A DNA stretch of 23,536 nt from CAZUXY01 sp964624235 (GTDB lineage Bacteria; Spirochaetota; UBA4802; UBA5368), in NCBI GenBank assembly GCA_964624235.1, contig CAZUXY010000066.1, positions 1-23,536 on the forward strand. The letters are read 5' to 3'. The position numbers and the translations under genes are program-made. A model generated the notes under the pieces. The model was not told the DNA's origin, made no database searches, and was given only the letters and a program-made list of their open reading frames with translations. Shown here piece after piece: positions 22,253 through 23,536 of the stretch (positions are counted from its first letter, which is position 1; each line of letters opens with the position of its first letter).

Positions 22253-23338
22253 ATGTTTTATCATCTTATACTGCCGCTGAAAGAATACATTTCGTACCTG
22301 AGGCTGTTTCAGTACATCACCTTCCGCTCGGCATACGCGGCGCTGACGGCGCTGCTTCTGGTGCTCATTTTCGGCAACCTGGTGATCCGTTGGCTCCAGC
22401 ATCTGCGTTTCCAGGAGGAGATCAGGGATCTGGGGCCCGAGAGCCATCGCAGCAAGGCGGGCACTCCTACAATGGGCGGCATCATAATCCTCGGCGCGGT
22501 GCTGGTGTCGATGCTGCTCTGGGGGAATTTTTCGAACCATTACGTACTGTTGCTCATGGGGGCGACGGTCATGCTCGGGGCGCTGGGTTTCGTCGATGAT
22601 TACAAAAAATCGATACTTAAAAACAAGAACGGAGTGCCGGCCAGGATGAAGCTGGCGATCCAGATCGTCATAGCGCTGGCCGTGGTGCTGGTAATCTACC
22701 TGTTCCCCTCCGACACGAAATATACCACGCAGCTGTTTATACCTTTTTTCAATGAACCCGTAACTGACCTGGGGACCATATGGCTGGTATTCGCCATGAT
22801 CGTGATTATCGGGAGCTCTAACGCGGTCAACCTGGCGGACGGCCTTGACGGTCTTGCGGTTGGTTCCGTGGCGAGTGTAGGCATTAGCCTGGGTATAATG
22901 GCGTACCTGACCGGCCATGCGAAGATAGCCGCGTATCTGCGCATACCGCACGTTCCACACAGCGCGGAACTTACCGTTTTCCTTTCGGCGCTGGTGGGGG
23001 CCGCCCTGGGGTTTCTGTGGTTCAATTCGAATCCCGCGACGGTTTTCATGGGCGATACCGGTTCGCTGGCGCTGGGCGGCATCATCGGCGTCGTTGCCGT
23101 AATGATCAAAAAAGAGATATTTTTATTCATAGTGGGGGGCGTCTTCGTGCTCGAGACGCTTTCGGTCATTCTGCAGGTGGCGTCGTACAAACTCAGGGGC
23201 AAGAGGATTTTCAAAATGGCGCCCATACACCACCATTTCGAGCTGTCGGGCTGGCCTGAGCAGAAAGTGGTGGTGCGCATGTGGATTCTGGGTATTATAC
23301 TGGCGATCCTGGGCCTGAGCTCACTCAAGATATTGTGA
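22253..23338 (+). CDS. mraY: Phospho-N-acetylmuramoyl-pentapeptide-transferase MraY
   Basis: The 361-residue polytopic membrane enzyme transfers phospho-MurNAc-pentapeptide to undecaprenyl phosphate, making lipid I on the inner face of the membrane. About ten transmembrane helices can be traced. The family motifs are SHRSKAGTPTMGGI (64-77), the catalytic aspartates in GFVDDYKK (112-119), SSNAVNLADGLDGLA (188-202), FMGDTGSLALGG (about 263-274) and APIHHHFEL near the C-terminus. The length matches the usual 360. The ATG at 22253 starts 8 nt after the murF stop. Confidence 0.97.
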   Translation: MFYHLILPLKEYISYLRLFQYITFRSAYAALTALLLVLIFGNLVIRWLQHLRFQEEIRDLGPESHRSKAGTPTMGGIIILGAVLVSMLLWGNFSNHYVLLLMGATVMLGALGFVDDYKKSILKNKNGVPARMKLAIQIVIALAVVLVIYLFPSDTKYTTQLFIPFFNEPVTDLGTIWLVFAMIVIIGSSNAVNLADGLDGLAVGSVASVGISLGIMAYLTGHAKIAAYLRIPHVPHSAELTVFLSALVGAALGFLWFNSNPATVFMGDTGSLALGGIIGVVAVMIKKEIFLFIVGGVFVLETLSVILQVASYKLRGKRIFKMAPIHHHFELSGWPEQKVVVRMWILGIILAILGLSSLKIL

Positions 23339-23395
23339 TGCAGGCGGGGTGCGGCCGGAATTATTGTTGATTGAAAGGATGAGAATCAAGACGGG

Positions 23396-23536
23396 ATGGA
23401 GAGTTTCGCGGTAAAAAACAAAAAAGTACTGGTGGTGGGACTGGGGTTCCGTACGGGTCTTGCCGCGGCGAACTTCCTGGTTTCACGCGGCGCCCGCGTA
23501 ACGGTCTCGGATATAAAACCCGCCGGTGAACTGAGT
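23396..23536 (+). CDS. murD: UDP-N-acetylmuramoylalanine--D-glutamate ligase MurD (5' part, cut by window end)
   Basis: Forty-seven codons are visible from the ATG at 23396. After FAVKNKK they read VLVVGLGFRTGLAAANFLVSRG and then ARVTVSDIKP, the Rossmann-like first strand, glycine loop and second strand of the MurD N-terminal domain that binds the UDP-MurNAc moiety. MurD adds D-glutamate to UDP-MurNAc-L-Ala. The glycine loop is GLGFRTG, where many MurD proteins have GLGxSG. It follows mraY after 57 bp, the classical place of murD. The ribosome-binding site is poor (AAAGGATGAG about 12 nt upstream); an ATG at 23379 is out of frame. Confidence 0.88.
   Translation, partial: MESFAVKNKKVLVVGLGFRTGLAAANFLVSRGARVTVSDIKPAGELS

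Overview
The window is ordinary chromosomal DNA, about 55-58% GC by eye, from a Gram-negative bacterium. MurE carries the DNPR motif expected for meso-diaminopimelate peptidoglycan. There is a putative lipoprotein with a loose lipobox, both tRNA genes lack an encoded CCA, and TrpB is of the TrpB2 type. This would suit an uncultured Spirochaetota (Leptospira-like) or deltaproteobacterial lineage, but the placement is a weak inference. I see no insertion sequence, phage, CRISPR array or rRNA.

Layout. (1) 1-2982: the 3' end of a gene with a FlgT-C-like barrel. A minus-strand group follows, containing a TPR protein, the wreck of an acyltransferase-3 gene and a small lipoprotein. Then come tRNA-Phe, divergent from the TPR gene, and a minus-strand flavin-reductase-like gene. 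(2) 3194-4839: a promoter, a short leader ORF with the Trp-rich core WAWWW, mutually exclusive hairpins and a strong intrinsic terminator, all directly upstream of a stand-alone trpB2. This reads as ribosome-mediated tryptophan attenuation and is the most striking signal in the window. (3) 5113-5604: an unknown small membrane protein, then a terminator and a 111-bp inverted-repeat element. (4) 5886-16174: a sigma70-type promoter overlapped by a perfect palindrome, followed by a co-directional seven-gene operon plus a TetR gene. The genes encode an acyl-CoA carboxylase carboxyltransferase, biotin carboxylase, a separate biotin carrier, an enoyl-CoA hydratase, an AtuA-family protein, an acyl-CoA ligase and an isovaleryl/citronellyl-type acyl-CoA dehydrogenase. 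The content matches an acyclic terpene utilisation (atu) cluster better than a leucine (liu) cluster, because AtuA and a ligase are present and HMG-CoA lyase is absent. (5) 16295-17365: tRNA-Gly on the minus strand with its terminator and promoter, then an XRE-cupin regulator. (6) 17499 to the end: the division and cell wall (dcw) cluster mraZ-rsmH-ftsL-murE-murF-mraY-murD, with MraZ boxes at the promoter. The usual ftsI between ftsL and murE is missing.

How the genes work together. The atu-like operon could activate a methyl-branched acid (ligase), desaturate it (dehydrogenase), carboxylate the methyl branch (three-polypeptide carboxylase) and hydrate the product (hydratase). TetR and the 5914-5928 palindrome are the likely switch. 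The dcw genes make and flip-load peptidoglycan precursors under MraZ autocontrol.
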